This document shows, in pieces, positions 54,342-64,000 of a DNA stretch of 64,000 nucleotides. Within the stretch, counting starts at the first letter, position 1; each line of letters begins with the position of its first letter. Both the position numbers and the translations under genes were made by a program. The notes under the pieces are model-generated. The model was given only the letters and a program-made list of their open reading frames with translations, ran no database searches and had not been told where the DNA came from. Source of the stretch: Monosiga brevicollis MX1 (taxonomy: Eukaryota; Opisthokonta; Choanoflagellata; Craspedida; Salpingoecidae); contig NW_001865046.1 in NCBI RefSeq assembly GCF_000002865.3, positions 579,492 through 643,491 on the forward strand, given 5' to 3'.

Positions 54342-55900
54342 CTTGATGCTGACTGCCACTTGATTCATTAGGGGACCCATGATGGACTCGGCGGAGTAGG
54401 CAAAGCGTTGTTGCATACGAATGGCAAACTATGACATGGAGTGGCGGTAAGATGGAATGGATGAGGCCCGGTGATACATGGAAAAAAATTCTGATGATGT
54501 GCTAAGAATGAACAAACTGCTGACAAGTCATACCATGGTCACCGTGAGGCAAGCTTCTTTGACGATAGCTGAACGCAGGTCTTCGACCGATTTGCCAAGC
54601 GCAGCCTGGGATGTGTGGCGAGGTAAGGAAGTAGAGAGGGCGGTGACCCCGACACAGATTAGAGTCGAAAAAAAAAAAACATGTCGACAGAAGAAATTTA
54701 AGATGGAAAAAGGAACAAATGAAGGGAAAGGACGCAAGAGCAAGCTAGAAAGAACCAGCTTGAAAATCTTTTGGAATCCAGGTCACCCTGCTGATATCAG
54801 CTGTGGCTAGGGACATACTGTAATGGCGCGAACGTCGTCATCCAAGGAGCGGTAGACATCCAGATCCTCGGCTGCCGCTAGCGCACGGATTTGACGCAGC
54901 ATATCGGCCTGCATACCACATAAAGGTGAGCGAAGCATCAGCTCGTGGTATGGTCAAGTGCCAAGCGCGTCATGCCAGGTGCGTCGAGCGAAGTGTGCAT
55001 AGCGCAGGCCAAGAACTGTTGTGACGTGGAAACATACCCGGGGTTCCCATTCACCCGACGTATCCTGTAAGACGCGGTTGGCATCGCTCAAAAAGGATGA
55101 AGCTTCGCGCTCTCCCATGGACAGGGGAATGGTTTCATCTAGCTGCGCTTGATACTCTTCTTCGGAGACTCCGCCGCCCTATTTAGACCACAGCCATACC
55201 ATGGCACATGAGGAAAAGAGCTGGATTTGTTATTCCTGTTGCTGATTTTGCCATTCCCCTTCTTGTTGTTGGTTTGCGCGCCACGGCAAGGGCGGGGGTA
55301 ATGGAGAACGCACCTTGTTGCGACCGGCACTGAGGTGAGAGGAGATGCGAGACGAGACAGCTCGTGTGTTTATACTGGCATTGGAGGCACGTGGGCCGGG
55401 ACCACCTGCGCTCGAGGCTGCGCTGGACGTTGAGTTGGCTCGGGAACGATTGGCAGATTCTGACCCTCGGCGCTTGGGTTCGCGAGAACGGCGGGGGTTG
55501 CTGGTTGTGCTGTCAGAGCTCGTGGGGCGGAAGGCTTCGCCGTCATCTTCATCTTCAATCAACATGGCACCAGAGTCACGGAGGGCTGCAAAGCGTGTTT
55601 GAAGCAGGGACAGCTTGGCTGCCGGCACCTTGCGTTTCTCAAGGTCCAGGCGCAACCGGGCACCAATATGACGGTAGCACTCGCCCAGCACAGACATGGC
55701 AGCCTCGCGCACCTGCAACGCCATGAGGAGATGAATGAGAATAATGACAATTTGCGATGGCTGTCAAAAGTGGGCTTTCAACTCGGTGCAGGCTCGACAA
55801 ATCCAATGAAAAACGTACATTCTCGTTCGGATCTGAGAGGTTGGCAATCAGGTCATCCAAAAGGCGAGAGATGCTGACCGCCGAGGCTCCAAAACTATTG

Positions 55901-55950
<50 letters not shown>

Positions 55951-56634
55951 TGTAAGGTTAGTGTGGACCGGAGGGTGTGACACCAAAGAATGTAGTAGAA
56001 AAAAGAGAGAAGGGGTAGGGGGGCCTGCATAACGCAGGCAGATTGCCCGTGTGAGCAACGCAGGCCAGCAGTATACATGGAGTGGCGAGACGGTCACCTG
56101 ATGAGAGTTTGTTCGAGGGCCATGAGCACGGACTGCCGCACCCGCCAGTTGCGGTGGCGAAAGGCGGGCCCGAGTTCGTCAAAGACGGTTTGTGGTGTGG
56201 CGGCACCCTTCATGATGATCATGAGGGTCTCAAGGCTACTATCGCGCACAGGCTCCTTGTTGTCACCGAGGCGCTCAATGACGCCGGGCAGAACTTCGGG
56301 CACAAAGGGACGGAAGGCTTCGCCCACGCGCTCAGCGAGTGCAGCAATGGCCTTGACACTTCCATGATAGACCTAGACACGGGCAGAAGAGCGATCGGTC
56401 AGCCGGGGCCAGTACATGAGCCCAAAAAAAAAGCTTTGGGCTGTTGACGATCCCATCAAGCTGTACCTTGAGGTTGCTGGATTTGATCCAGGTGGCGAGT
56501 TCACGAACGAGACGGCTCACGTCACCCAAAGCTAGATGAGAAGGAGAGGCCTGCAACTCAACAACAAGCCTCTCGACAAGGTCCTGACGATCACGAATCG
56601 AAGCCGCCTCGATACGGCCAATGAGATCATCCAT
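49669..56634 (-). CDS. CLASP: CLASP-family microtubule plus-end protein (TOG domains)
   Basis: CLASPs stabilise microtubules at plus ends, kinetochores and the cortex through TOG arrays. The start at 56634 gives MDDLIGRIEAASIRDRQDLV then RLVRELATWIKSSNLKV, matching the CLASP N-terminal TOG. Next come IERLGDNKEPVRDSSLETL, RHRNWRVRQSVLMALEQTL and REAAMSVLGECYRHIGARLR, then KLSLLQTRFAALRDSGAMLI with an acidic stretch. These are equivalents of 'RLGDAKDSVRE', 'FKHKNFRTREG' and 'VEIYRHVGERVR'. A long Ser/Arg/Pro-rich linker (53265-53900 and 52980-53180) surrounds another TOG, which includes LKNADWQERDQALSQLRTLL (about 52810-52960). The C-terminal CLIP-interacting region contains AEVRKSGVFISVSLHLLLGR and LNRGHQKLLDLYVQRKE before the stop at 49669. 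Many introns, one with A48, one with (CA)n. Edges of linker exons were not all fixed. Confidence 0.88.
54252..54338. repeat. (CG)n(CA)n microsatellite in a CLASP intron
   Basis: About six CG units followed by about 37 CA units; the CG/CA compound sits within a CLASP intron. Confidence 0.95.
55901..55948. repeat. Homopolymer A48 in a CLASP intron
   Basis: Forty-eight consecutive A on the plus strand, i.e. a T48 run on the transcribed gene strand. It lies inside the intron upstream of the CLASP exon at about 55815-55895, so it may serve as an extreme pyrimidine tract. Length may be unreliable in the assembly. Confidence 0.93.
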
Positions 56635-57702
56635 GTCGCGGGGTTGCTGAAAGATTAAGCGCTGCTGGTAAGAAGTAGGTCGTAGAAGCTCCGGGGGGGA
56701 AGAGGCGGCCGTGCTCCGTGAAGGGGTGGGCACAGGGGCAAGCAGCAAGGCCGTGGTTGTGCTGAACGACGGATCTTCTGGCTGGCACAAGGCTGGGGTG
56801 CTGTGATCCACGCACCAATGAGGCCACCTGGCCAGGAGCTGGGCGAGAGCGCCAGCTAGCCTGAGCCGTTGACACCCCAACAAAGCGGGAAGTGCAGGCA
56901 CGTCTGCACCCGCTCTGACTTGAGATAAGAAGCATCAGCTAGAGCCGGGCGCTTTCAATCAGGCCCTGTTCACGAAAGCAGCGAGAGACCTGCGTGAGCG
57001 GTTGGCGCGCGGCTTGGACTGCCAAAGGGAGCTGACCCGAGCATCAACTTTTTTTCCTCGATGCACACGGGCACGAACACGTGAGTCAGCAATCAGCAGA
57101 CGACCCATGAACCCAGCCCATTTGATTCAAACGCAAGGCGCAAACCAAGCCCAGAAGCAACACATGCAGGTTGACCCGACGTCCCTGCACCAGACACGAG
57201 ACACGAGAGAGAGAGAGCGAGAGAGAGAGAGAGCGAACGAGAGAGAGAGCCACCTGCCTGAAACTTGAAAATAAAAAAGTCAAAAAGACAAGTTTCCTAC
57301 CTGCAAGATTCTCTGAAGATTCTCTCAAATTCTCTGAAAGTGCTCTAGGACATGCTCATTCTCTCGTTTCCCCTTTGAAAACCACTACGCTCCTTCTTCT
57401 TTGCATCTCGTCCCTCTGACATTCTCTCGCGGTCGCTTCCTACTCGTACACGCTCTCCCTTTTCTCTGCACGTTTGTCGAAATTTTCAATTCACGTGTAA
57501 CATATGCTACACTTTGATCTCGCCACCGGCTGCTGACAATCCGGGCCGTTCCAGATTTGTCATCCTTTCAGTTGGTAGCGGCTTCCTGGGCTAAAGTTGG
57601 TTGGTCCGGCTGTCCGCGAATTGCAGAGCGCGAAACCAGTGACAGAGGTCTTTTCATGAGCCAACGTTCGAGTCAAATCAATTGTTTGTTCAGGGACCCC
57701 AC
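56635..57702. other. Tandem intergenic region CUE gene - CLASP
   Basis: About 1.07 kb between the stop of the CUE gene and the CLASP ATG. It holds a GA-rich tract (about 57199-57250) and TTCTCTGAA-type repeats (57303-57345). Open frames continue upstream of the CLASP ATG (to 56901) without conservation that I recognise; they may be 5' UTR. Confidence 0.45.
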
Positions 57703-58624
57703 TCAGTGGGCGGTGGCGGGTGCATGCTTGTCCAGGTAGCGCCTAGAAGGAGGACCAGGGGGCAAGACGAAGCAAGGGTCAATCAGATTGATCAACTCTC
57801 AGGCTACGTGAAGGAGAAGAAGAAGAAAAGTCGATGATAAAAGTAGTATGAGGATCATGCTTGGGCACACCTTCGAGCGTCAGCGTAGAGCGCTTTCTTG
57901 CGAGCTTCAAAATCGGTTTTGGGCGCATGTCGCTGCGCCAGCAGATTGGCGATGGTTTGCTCCACGTTGCGTGTGTTCTCTGCTTGGTCCGTTCACAAGG
58001 TTACATGGCAATCAAAAAGTCAGTCGCCATCAGACATGCCAAAATGGTGCAGACAAAGTCTTGCAGCATTGAGCATTAGCGCGGCTGGAGAGGCGCAAAC
58101 TAACCAAGATCGAGACGAATGGCTTCGCGTTTGACGCTCGGTACGCTGGCCTGCACTTGAGTGATCATTTGCTCAAACCCCAGCCTATGCGCACATCAAG
58201 CGCGTAAGCTCGGCGTCGTCGCCAATTCAAATGGGCGGGCGCAACCAGAGTCAAGGGAAACGCAAGGCACAGGTCCGGCAGGGCACCGTTTTGTGACCTA
58301 CCCCTGAGTACCAGCGTCCGGCCGCGCCCCCTCTGCACCTGAGCCGGCAAGCTCCTCTGATGGTGCAGGGGGCAAGTCTGAACCACCATCAAAGACGGCA
58401 AAGACGACGGCTCCGACGACGGCCAGCAAAAGGGCGGTCATGAGTTGGCCGCGCAGCAGCATGGCTACCACGGCCAGAGCTGCGCTGGCCATCCAAACAC
58501 GCGACATGGACAGCAGCGCCATGACGGCTTCCGCAACGATTACCAACAACGCGCCACCCCGCCCCAGCCTGCAGTCTGGAGCAGACGACGACGTCAACAA
58601 AAATCCCTCAACACCAAAAACCAT
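57703..58624 (-). CDS. Small membrane-anchored CUE-domain protein (Cue1/AUP1-like)
   Basis: From the ATG at 58624 the first exon encodes two or three hydrophobic stretches (GGALLVIVAEAVMALL; ASAALAVVAMLL; MTALLLAVVGAVVFAVF), then an acidic Pro/Ser/Glu-rich spacer. The second exon gives LGFEQMITQVQASVPSVKRE, then AIRLDL. The third gives RNVEQTIANLLAQRHAPK, then DFEARKKALYADAR. The last is a 12-residue end RYLDKHAPATAH with its stop at 57703. The 'M..QV....P.V....I..DL..T.(N)VE.TI.NLL' pattern is a CUE ubiquitin-binding domain, with the MFP-like position replaced by VPSV. An N-terminal membrane anchor plus CUE is the plan of yeast Cue1 and parallels AUP1 and AMFR, ER proteins that recruit the ERAD E2 enzyme. 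That role is inferred. The first Met could also be one further in. Confidence 0.65.
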
Positions 58625-59530
58625 AAAAACATCAGTTCTCACCGATCTGCTTGTCAGATAAACTCGTTATGGCTGACATTGATATTGTCAGATAAAACTT
58701 AACATTTCACGTTGCGTCTGGGTGTTCAAAATCACCTGTTGCAAACATGCTGACGTTTATTAAATGCGTGCTTTCTATTACACTTTGTGTGGGGCGAATT
58801 TCATCAGCGGAATGAAATTGAACGCGTAAAGTGTGATTCTTGTCACGCTTCTTGACGTCACAAGTGTGAATCGAAGCACATGTAGATTCAGGAGGCTGCA
58901 ACAACATTCAGATCATGCAGTATCTTTTCTAGATCATGTAGAAGTTCTGCGAATTTATGCTGATTACAAGCTCATATTTCAATGAGTAGATGCATCAAAA
59001 TAAGGTGTTCGTATAGAACGTTTAGTCAAGCAAACAAGTGGCTGTTCCTCGTGTCGTCGTCGCGCCGACTCAAGCGGCAGTTTCGACGACTGTCGTTCCC
59101 TGCCCGCCGCCCTGTAGCTCTCCCTGTAGCTCTCAGGTACTACACTGCCGTTGCTTTCCGCCGTCGGCTCGATACCCTTGGCCTCGACATTGCCTCGTTT
59201 CCACCTGTTCTACCCTCTTGTTTGGACGTGGAAAGTGAACCTGTGTCGTGTCGTTGTGAATGCCGGGGCTCGTCGGGACGCTGACACACACACACATGGT
59301 GTCGGTGTCCTGTTGTCTTGCATCGGGATCAAGAACGTGCCGTTGCCCTGTGTCATCTCCCGATGCGTGCGACTTGTTGGGACTGCTTTTTGGTTGAGAG
59401 GGGGCGAGACCTTTTGACTGGGGTCATCGCACCACTTCTCCTCGTCATTGTTTCCCGCTCGCCTCAACGTTTCGCCCTCCCTCCCTTCCCCTGTGTCGCT
59501 GGCATGTCAGTCTAGAGGAGAACCGGCACC
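58625..59530. promoter_or_regulatory. Divergent promoter region (CUE gene / sterol desaturase)
   Basis: A 900-bp gap. AT-rich from about 58640 to 58990, with two copies of TGTCAGATAAA (58649-58659 and 58687-58697). The part from 59020 to 59530 is CT-rich and may be desaturase 5' UTR or a non-coding first exon. Confidence 0.45.
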
Positions 59531-60750
59531 ATGGATTGGGCTTTGGACCTTTGCGACGAGCACTTTTTCACCCCTTATGTCTATCCAGAATGGATCCCTG
59601 AGGACAACTGGATGCGCCAATTCTCAAGCCTTCTTTTTATGACCTTGGTTGGCGGTGCTCTGACCTACCTGATCCCCGCCACCATCAGCTACTACACTCT
59701 GTTCGACCACAAGCTCCGTCAACACAAACTCTTCCTAAAGGATCAGGTATCTGCCGGATTGACCCAGGCCCCACCTCGCGGGCTTGGCCAAATTACAGGA
59801 AAAGCTGGAGATTCAGACGGCCCTGAGTGCCGTGCCCGGCATGGCTTTGCCCACGGCACTCTTTTTCCTCGCCGAAGTCCGCGGCTATAGCCAGCTCTAC
59901 GACAGCCCCCAGGAGCATGGTGGTTATTGGTTCATGGCCTTTTCTAGCTTGGCTTTCATTCTCTTCACCGATTTCAGCATCTATTGGATTCACCGTGGGC
60001 TGCACGCCCCGTCCATCTACTTCCTGCACAAGATTCATCACAAGTGGAAAGTCCCCACCCCCTTTGCCTCGCACGCCTTCCATCCCCTTGACGGTTTTGC
60101 CCAGAGCATGCCCTACCACATCTACCCCTTCCTCTTCCCGCTCCACAAGGGTCTGTACCTCGGCCTTTTCATGTTCGTCAACATCTGGAGCGTCCTTATC
60201 CACGACAACGACTACCGTGTTCCGGACCTGCTCAAGGTTGGTCCTCCGTTTCGCCACATGGACCGCTGCGCACCCCGGGCGTTGAACGCGCTTTCAGCCA
60301 TGCCATATAACATTATGCAAAGGCGAAAAGGCTGTCTTTTCCATGCTCAGCAAAGGTGCTCATCCAATTTTGCTGTCCTCTTTTTCTGCGCCGCCCGCAA
60401 TGTTCTTGGTCATGGACTGCGCGTGTTTTAATAGCCCATTGTGAACAGCTGTGCCCATCACACCGATCATCATCTCTTCTTCAATTACAACTACGGCCAG
60501 TACACAACCCTTTGGGATCGCCTTGGTGGCTCTTTCCGCTATCCCACCGGCTACCTACCCGGCCAGAGGTGCGTCGCTTCGTTTGATCACTCGTGCTCCA
60601 CCAATCACAAGCATGTGGCTTGGACCTTTTTTGTTTTGTTTTTCTCAGCTTTCTGCTCACTTATTTGATTGCCTTTGAATTAGCGTACATGACGTTGTGG
60701 CCCGCAGCATGTCTGAGAACGCTGCGACTGGCAAATCAAAGGCTGCATAG
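59531..60750 (+). CDS. SC5D: Sterol C5-desaturase (lathosterol oxidase)
   Basis: ER di-iron enzyme that introduces the C5-C6 double bond in sterol synthesis. Exon 1 gives [20 protein letters not shown] and a membrane segment [20 protein letters not shown]. Exon 2 starts near 59802 ([20 protein letters not shown]) and contains [14 protein letters not shown] and [20 protein letters not shown]. It also has [20 protein letters not shown] and [20 protein letters not shown]. Exon 3 gives [20 protein letters not shown] and [20 protein letters not shown]. The three histidine boxes of the fatty acid hydroxylase superfamily are all present: HRGLH, HKIHH and HTDHH. The match to animal SC5D is close throughout. 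The last exon adds a short polar end ([16 protein letters not shown]..), stopping at 60750 without a clear dilysine ER signal. Confidence 0.93.
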
Positions 60751-61473
60751 GCCCTCGCTCTGGCTACTTTCCTTTTCTTTTGTCTTTTTTTTTCTCTCTC
60801 TCTTTTTTTTTACTTTTTACCGCGGCACGGGCAACGCCCTGTACACGCGTGCATCATTCTTGTAGTCTCCGTGTGGACATGTGTGACAGAGCCAAGTCCC
60901 AAACCCGATCCACTTTCCCGTGCCGCTGATAAGGCGCGTGGCAATATACTTTGTGGACTAGTTTGCCACTCCCTTACATCCGGGCACCACCTCTTTTGAT
61001 TATGTGTTCATCTCTGTGCGCTTACGTACTGCAAGTGCATGGTTCTGCATGCCAATACCATGGCTCGAATTTTGGGTGGTATGCATGGATGTGAAAATGT
61101 GTCTGTGTGTCTGTGTGAGCCTTCGCGCCTGTAAACGTGTGACCCCACCAATCATAGCTCTGCGTTTGACTGACCAACTCTTTGATCCCAATGACCTGGC
61201 TCTGCCTGCAAAGGCGTCTCTCGTGGTGGCCATCTGTGCAAATCCAAGATGCAATCACACACTTGACACAACTGCCTTGCTTGATTCGTGGTTGGCCGAT
61301 AGATTTTGAGAGAAACAGTAAAAACGGTGCTGGCCCAGCCAGCAAATAGCGAGGGGGAATACGAAACAAGTGCTGGTCAAAGGCATGATACCACCACGAT
61401 CAGGAAGCGATTCACGCGTGAAGGACTCAGCAAGAACAAAGGGACATTCAGGGAACCATCACGATCAAGTTTT
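60751..61473. other. Convergent 3' region of SC5D and UXT
   Basis: 720 bp with T-runs (60784-60817) and no supportable gene. Several 80-115-codon frames overlap one another on both strands and carry no domain. Confidence 0.5.
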
Positions 61474-61861
61474 CTAAAAGGTATCATGACTCTCACGCGT
61501 GGGCTCGTTTCCGATGCCTTGCATTTCCCGCAGCGCCTCCAAGACCATCTGAATCAACCCTTTGACGTGTGCGACCTGCCCCGCCACTCTGGCCGCGCGC
61601 CTGCCACAAACGTGCAGCATGAGAGTATCGCTTGGCAAATCTTCCGTCAGTAGACGATAATTCGATGATCTGGCTGGTTGTGCCTGACAACGCGAAAAAA
61701 AAAAAAAGAAGAAACGTACTCTTGGAGTCGCTCAGCCTCGTTGTGGGCAAACTCGCTTGTCTCGTCCCAAGTCATCTGTACATTAATATTGAGACCTACG
61801 TCCACAAAGATATGCTCATAATCCTCGCTTTACAAAGAAAATCCCAAAAGCATGGACCAAT

Positions 61862-61943
<82 letters not shown>

Positions 61944-62480
61944 CAAGTACCACCGTGAGTGCAGCGAAAAGCTCGGGGCAATTGCAGACCAAACAAACAT
62001 GCCCACTCGAAACACTCACACATCAGCTTGACAGAAAATGTTGTTGCCCAGATCAACCTGGGTTTCTAGAACACTGCCGAGCGCCTTGCGTGCCTTGGCA
62101 GCCTATCCCACCCATTCCATTCAAGGTGGCGTCAGGCGAAGGACAGCTGGGTCAAGGGGCATGATGGCCGGTGCTGGCTCACAACCGCTTGATAGTTGGA
62201 CAGACCTTGAGACTCTGTACCATCTGCTCCAGGCGGTGATATTCCGCTGCCTCCTCGAGAATGCGGTCATGCTCCAGCTGAAGCTTGCTACAGTCGGACA
62301 TCGTGCCGCATACAGCCACACCCCAGTCAGACCGTACGAGAGAGCGTGAAAGCCGACGAGCGAGGACACACGCTCGGCAGCACTAGAACAGCATGCACCG
62401 CCAACGTGCCGTACCGCAGATCAACACGCAGCTTATCGTTCAAAAAAGCCTCATATTCTTGCACCTTGCGTGAGCACGCA

Positions 62481-62547
<67 letters not shown>

Positions 62548-62603
62548 TTTGTGCGTTCAGCGTGCACTTGAAAATCTGACAATGGCATTGAAAAGTCTGA
62601 CAT
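61474..62603 (-). CDS. UXT: UXT prefoldin-like chaperone subunit
   Basis: UXT is an alpha-type prefoldin-like subunit of the R2TP/URI prefoldin-like complex. Six exons close in frame: 62568-62603, 62415-62464, 62206-62287, 62022-62102, then one at about 61725-61820 and the last at about 61474-61608. They give MSDFSMPLSDFQ, VQEYEAFLNDKLRVDLRK, LEHDRILEEAAEYHRLEQMV, then AAKARKALGSVLETQVDLGN. The last two give NIFCQAD, HIFVDVGLNINVQMTW and VAHVKGLIQMVLEALREMQG. They follow human UXT in order ('KVLRYETFISDVLQRDLRKV', 'VDLGCNFF', 'IYVALGYGFFLELT', 'IKAHIHMLLEGLRELQGL'). This is the expected coiled coil, beta hairpins, coiled coil. About 150 residues, normal for the family. Introns carry a GA tract and a CA tract. 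It diverges from the G-patch gene with only 84 bp between start codons. Confidence 0.87.
61866..61942. repeat. (CA)n microsatellite in a UXT intron
   Basis: About 38 CA units inside the UXT intron between the 62022-62102 exon and the next. Confidence 0.95.
62484..62544. repeat. (GA)n microsatellite in UXT intron 1
   Basis: About 30 GA units. On the UXT strand it is a CT tract 20 bp before the acceptor of exon 2, so it can act as an unusually long pyrimidine tract. Confidence 0.95.
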
Positions 62604-62687
62604 ACACAACATCAAACGTCTGACAAATCTCAATCTCTCTCTCTCTCTCATTTTCTCTCTCAGTTTTTCTTGTCTCGACGGCCTGCG
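62604..62687. promoter_or_regulatory. 84-bp bidirectional promoter (UXT / G-patch gene)
   Basis: Only 84 bp separate the two divergent ATGs. It contains a CT tract (62633-62650) and a second one (62653-62661), with TTTTTCTTG near the plus-strand start. No TATA element is visible. Confidence 0.6.
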
Positions 62688-64000
62688 ATGGCGACGGGTG
62701 AACCATCGGCACGTTGGTCGGCCATGCAGGCGCATCGGCAGGCAGCGGCCAAGCGGGAGGCTCAGGCGGAAGCGCTCACCACCAAGGCAGCGCGGGCGGA
62801 AATGGGTGATGCTATTGAGCGCTACATGGATCGTGAATTGCGCCTACCCATGGGACCACCCACAGGCTACGTTGACCTTGAAAACGTGCAGGTGGCCTCT
62901 CTGGACCAGCACATCCCGCAGGTCTGTCCGTTTCTGCCCGAACAGTGGCAGGACTGATTGCCTTTTGAAGAAGCCATGCCTGAACCACTCGCGCAATCGC
63001 TCTCTCTCTCTCTCACCCTCTCTCTTGCCTGACAACCTGCTTCTCGGCGGCCAATGGCTGTCACTCTGGCGCCCGTGGTTGCACAGGAGAACAAGGGCTT
63101 TGCATTGCTGCGGAAAATGGGCTGGACCCAGGGGGAAGGCCTTGGGCGCGTTGGTGCAGGTCAGATCCACGCTTGGCCAAGCTTCAGAGAGAGAAAGCAG
63201 CAAAGAAGAGGGCTGAGCCAATTGGGAATGCAGGACTTACCTCGAGCTCATGGATAGGTCGCGTGGAGCCTGTGCCTTTTGAGCTGAAGCAAGACTTTAT
63301 GGGCATCGGCCGCCAAGCTCTGGAAACCGACATGGCCGTAAAAGCCACCGAGTCAAGACGGCTTTTAGAGACTGAGAAAGAGCAAACGACGGCATATCTC
63401 CAAGCACAACAGGCAGGTCGCTGCTGACCACGCGTCTGCATTTGAATCGTGCTCGCTGACGACACGTATGGGGCGCATAGGCCAAGGCCGAGAAGCAGGA
63501 GCAAATTCAAGCTGCTGTCAAGGCTCAAAACCAAGTCTTTCTATGCGAAGTCTGCAACAAGCAGTACACAAAGGTCCGTCAAAGCCGATTGGCCCATCAC
63601 CATTTCTTGAGCGCCGATTTGAGCGCCCTTTGCCCAGACACGATTTCACCGTGATGGTATTTTTGCTATGACACATCAAACTTCAGATTTCCGAGTATGA
63701 AAATCATCTCTCCTCCTACGATCATCACCACCGCAAGCGCCTCAAAGACCTCAAAGCCCTCTCTGCCCGCCACAGTAAAGGTCCGTGTACCCCGCCTGCG
63801 CGCCATCACTTACACGCGAGCGTGATTCCGGCCCCGTGACCCTCGCGATGTCGCCTCATCACAGAATCGAAGAAGAGAGAAAAGGAGGAAAAGCAAAAGA
63901 AGAAGAAGAAGAAGAAAGGCGAGTCTGATGAGGATTTGGCTGCTCAGAAGGCAGCCGCCTTGTCCTTTGGCATTATTCGCAAGAAAACAACGAGTACTGG
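62688..64000 (+). CDS. G-patch and C2H2 zinc-finger protein (GPATCH8-like), 3' end cut by the window
   Basis: Probable nuclear RNA-processing factor. Exon 1 (from 62688) gives MATGEPSARWSAMQAHRQAA and AIERYMDRELRLPMGP, then TGYVDLENVQVASLDQHIPQ. The next exon is a G-patch: ENKGFALLRKMGWTQGEGLG. Then come RVEPVPFELKQDFMGIGRQA and LETDMAVKATESRRLLETEK, then FLCEVCNKQYTK, and ISEYENHLSSYDHHHRKRLK. The last two make one C2H2 finger with C-x2-C ... H-x5-H spacing, interrupted by an intron. A Lys/Glu-rich helix and QKAAALSFGIIRKK follow to the window edge. The order G-patch, acidic/basic helix, single C2H2 finger with 'YDHxHKxRLKDLK' is the GPATCH8 (and plant/fungal homologue) plan. The C-terminus is missing here only because the window ends. 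Confidence 0.8.

Overview
The window is compact, intron-rich nuclear DNA from a unicellular eukaryote. Most genes are split by many short introns (about 80-200 bp, gt...ag), intergenic gaps are usually 0.2-1 kb, and genes alternate strands. GC-rich coding DNA is separated by short AT-rich promoter islands and GA, CA, TCTG and ATC microsatellites. The gene set is clearly opisthokont and ciliated: BBS8/TTC8, ALIX, CLASP, UXT, ING, MCM6, EXO1, a small SH3 protein and a DUF268 protein. A choanoflagellate is the best guess, perhaps Monosiga brevicollis. That is inference from gene content and architecture, not a database match. A 50-N assembly gap lies at 12597-12646.

Layout. 1-6.2 kb: a reverse-transcriptase-tail fragment (-), a GT25-like glycosyltransferase (+), a small SH3 protein (-) and a secreted nucleobindin-like EF-hand protein (+). 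6.5-14.2 kb: Nup93 (-) and the splicing factor ISY1 (-). 14.9-17.8 kb: a calmodulin-like EF-hand protein (+) and ETF beta (-). 18.8-23.4 kb: ALIX (+). 23.7-27.8 kb: a TMEM242-like membrane protein (-), an SRPBCC-domain protein (-) and a single-exon protein with two REEP/HVA22-like modules (+). 28.1-31.2 kb: an unrecognised coding region (-) and a DUF268 protein (+). 31.5-45.8 kb: ING (-), then BBS8, MCM6 and EXO1 in tandem (+). 46.0-49.3 kb: a Rab-type GTPase with a CaaX end (-) and RidA (+). 49.7-58.6 kb: CLASP (-) and a membrane CUE protein (-). 59.5-64 kb: sterol C5-desaturase (+), UXT (-) and the 5' part of a G-patch/C2H2 gene (+) that runs off the window.

The genes are mostly unrelated housekeeping functions: nuclear pore, splicing, replication and repair, chromatin, ESCRT, ER membrane and sterol synthesis, mitochondrial flavoprotein, cilium and microtubules. 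There is no operon logic. The only thematic run is MCM6 followed by EXO1. I did not find a convincing undescribed multi-gene system. The most interesting signals are a 20-bp motif shared by two AT-rich promoters, GA/CT tracts recurring in divergent promoters, introns placed directly after the initiator ATG, a tandem REEP-like duplication, and a possible alternative-start mitochondrial form of RidA. Gene boundaries were obtained by reading splice sites by eye. They are firm where the reading frame and family alignment close exactly, and approximate elsewhere.
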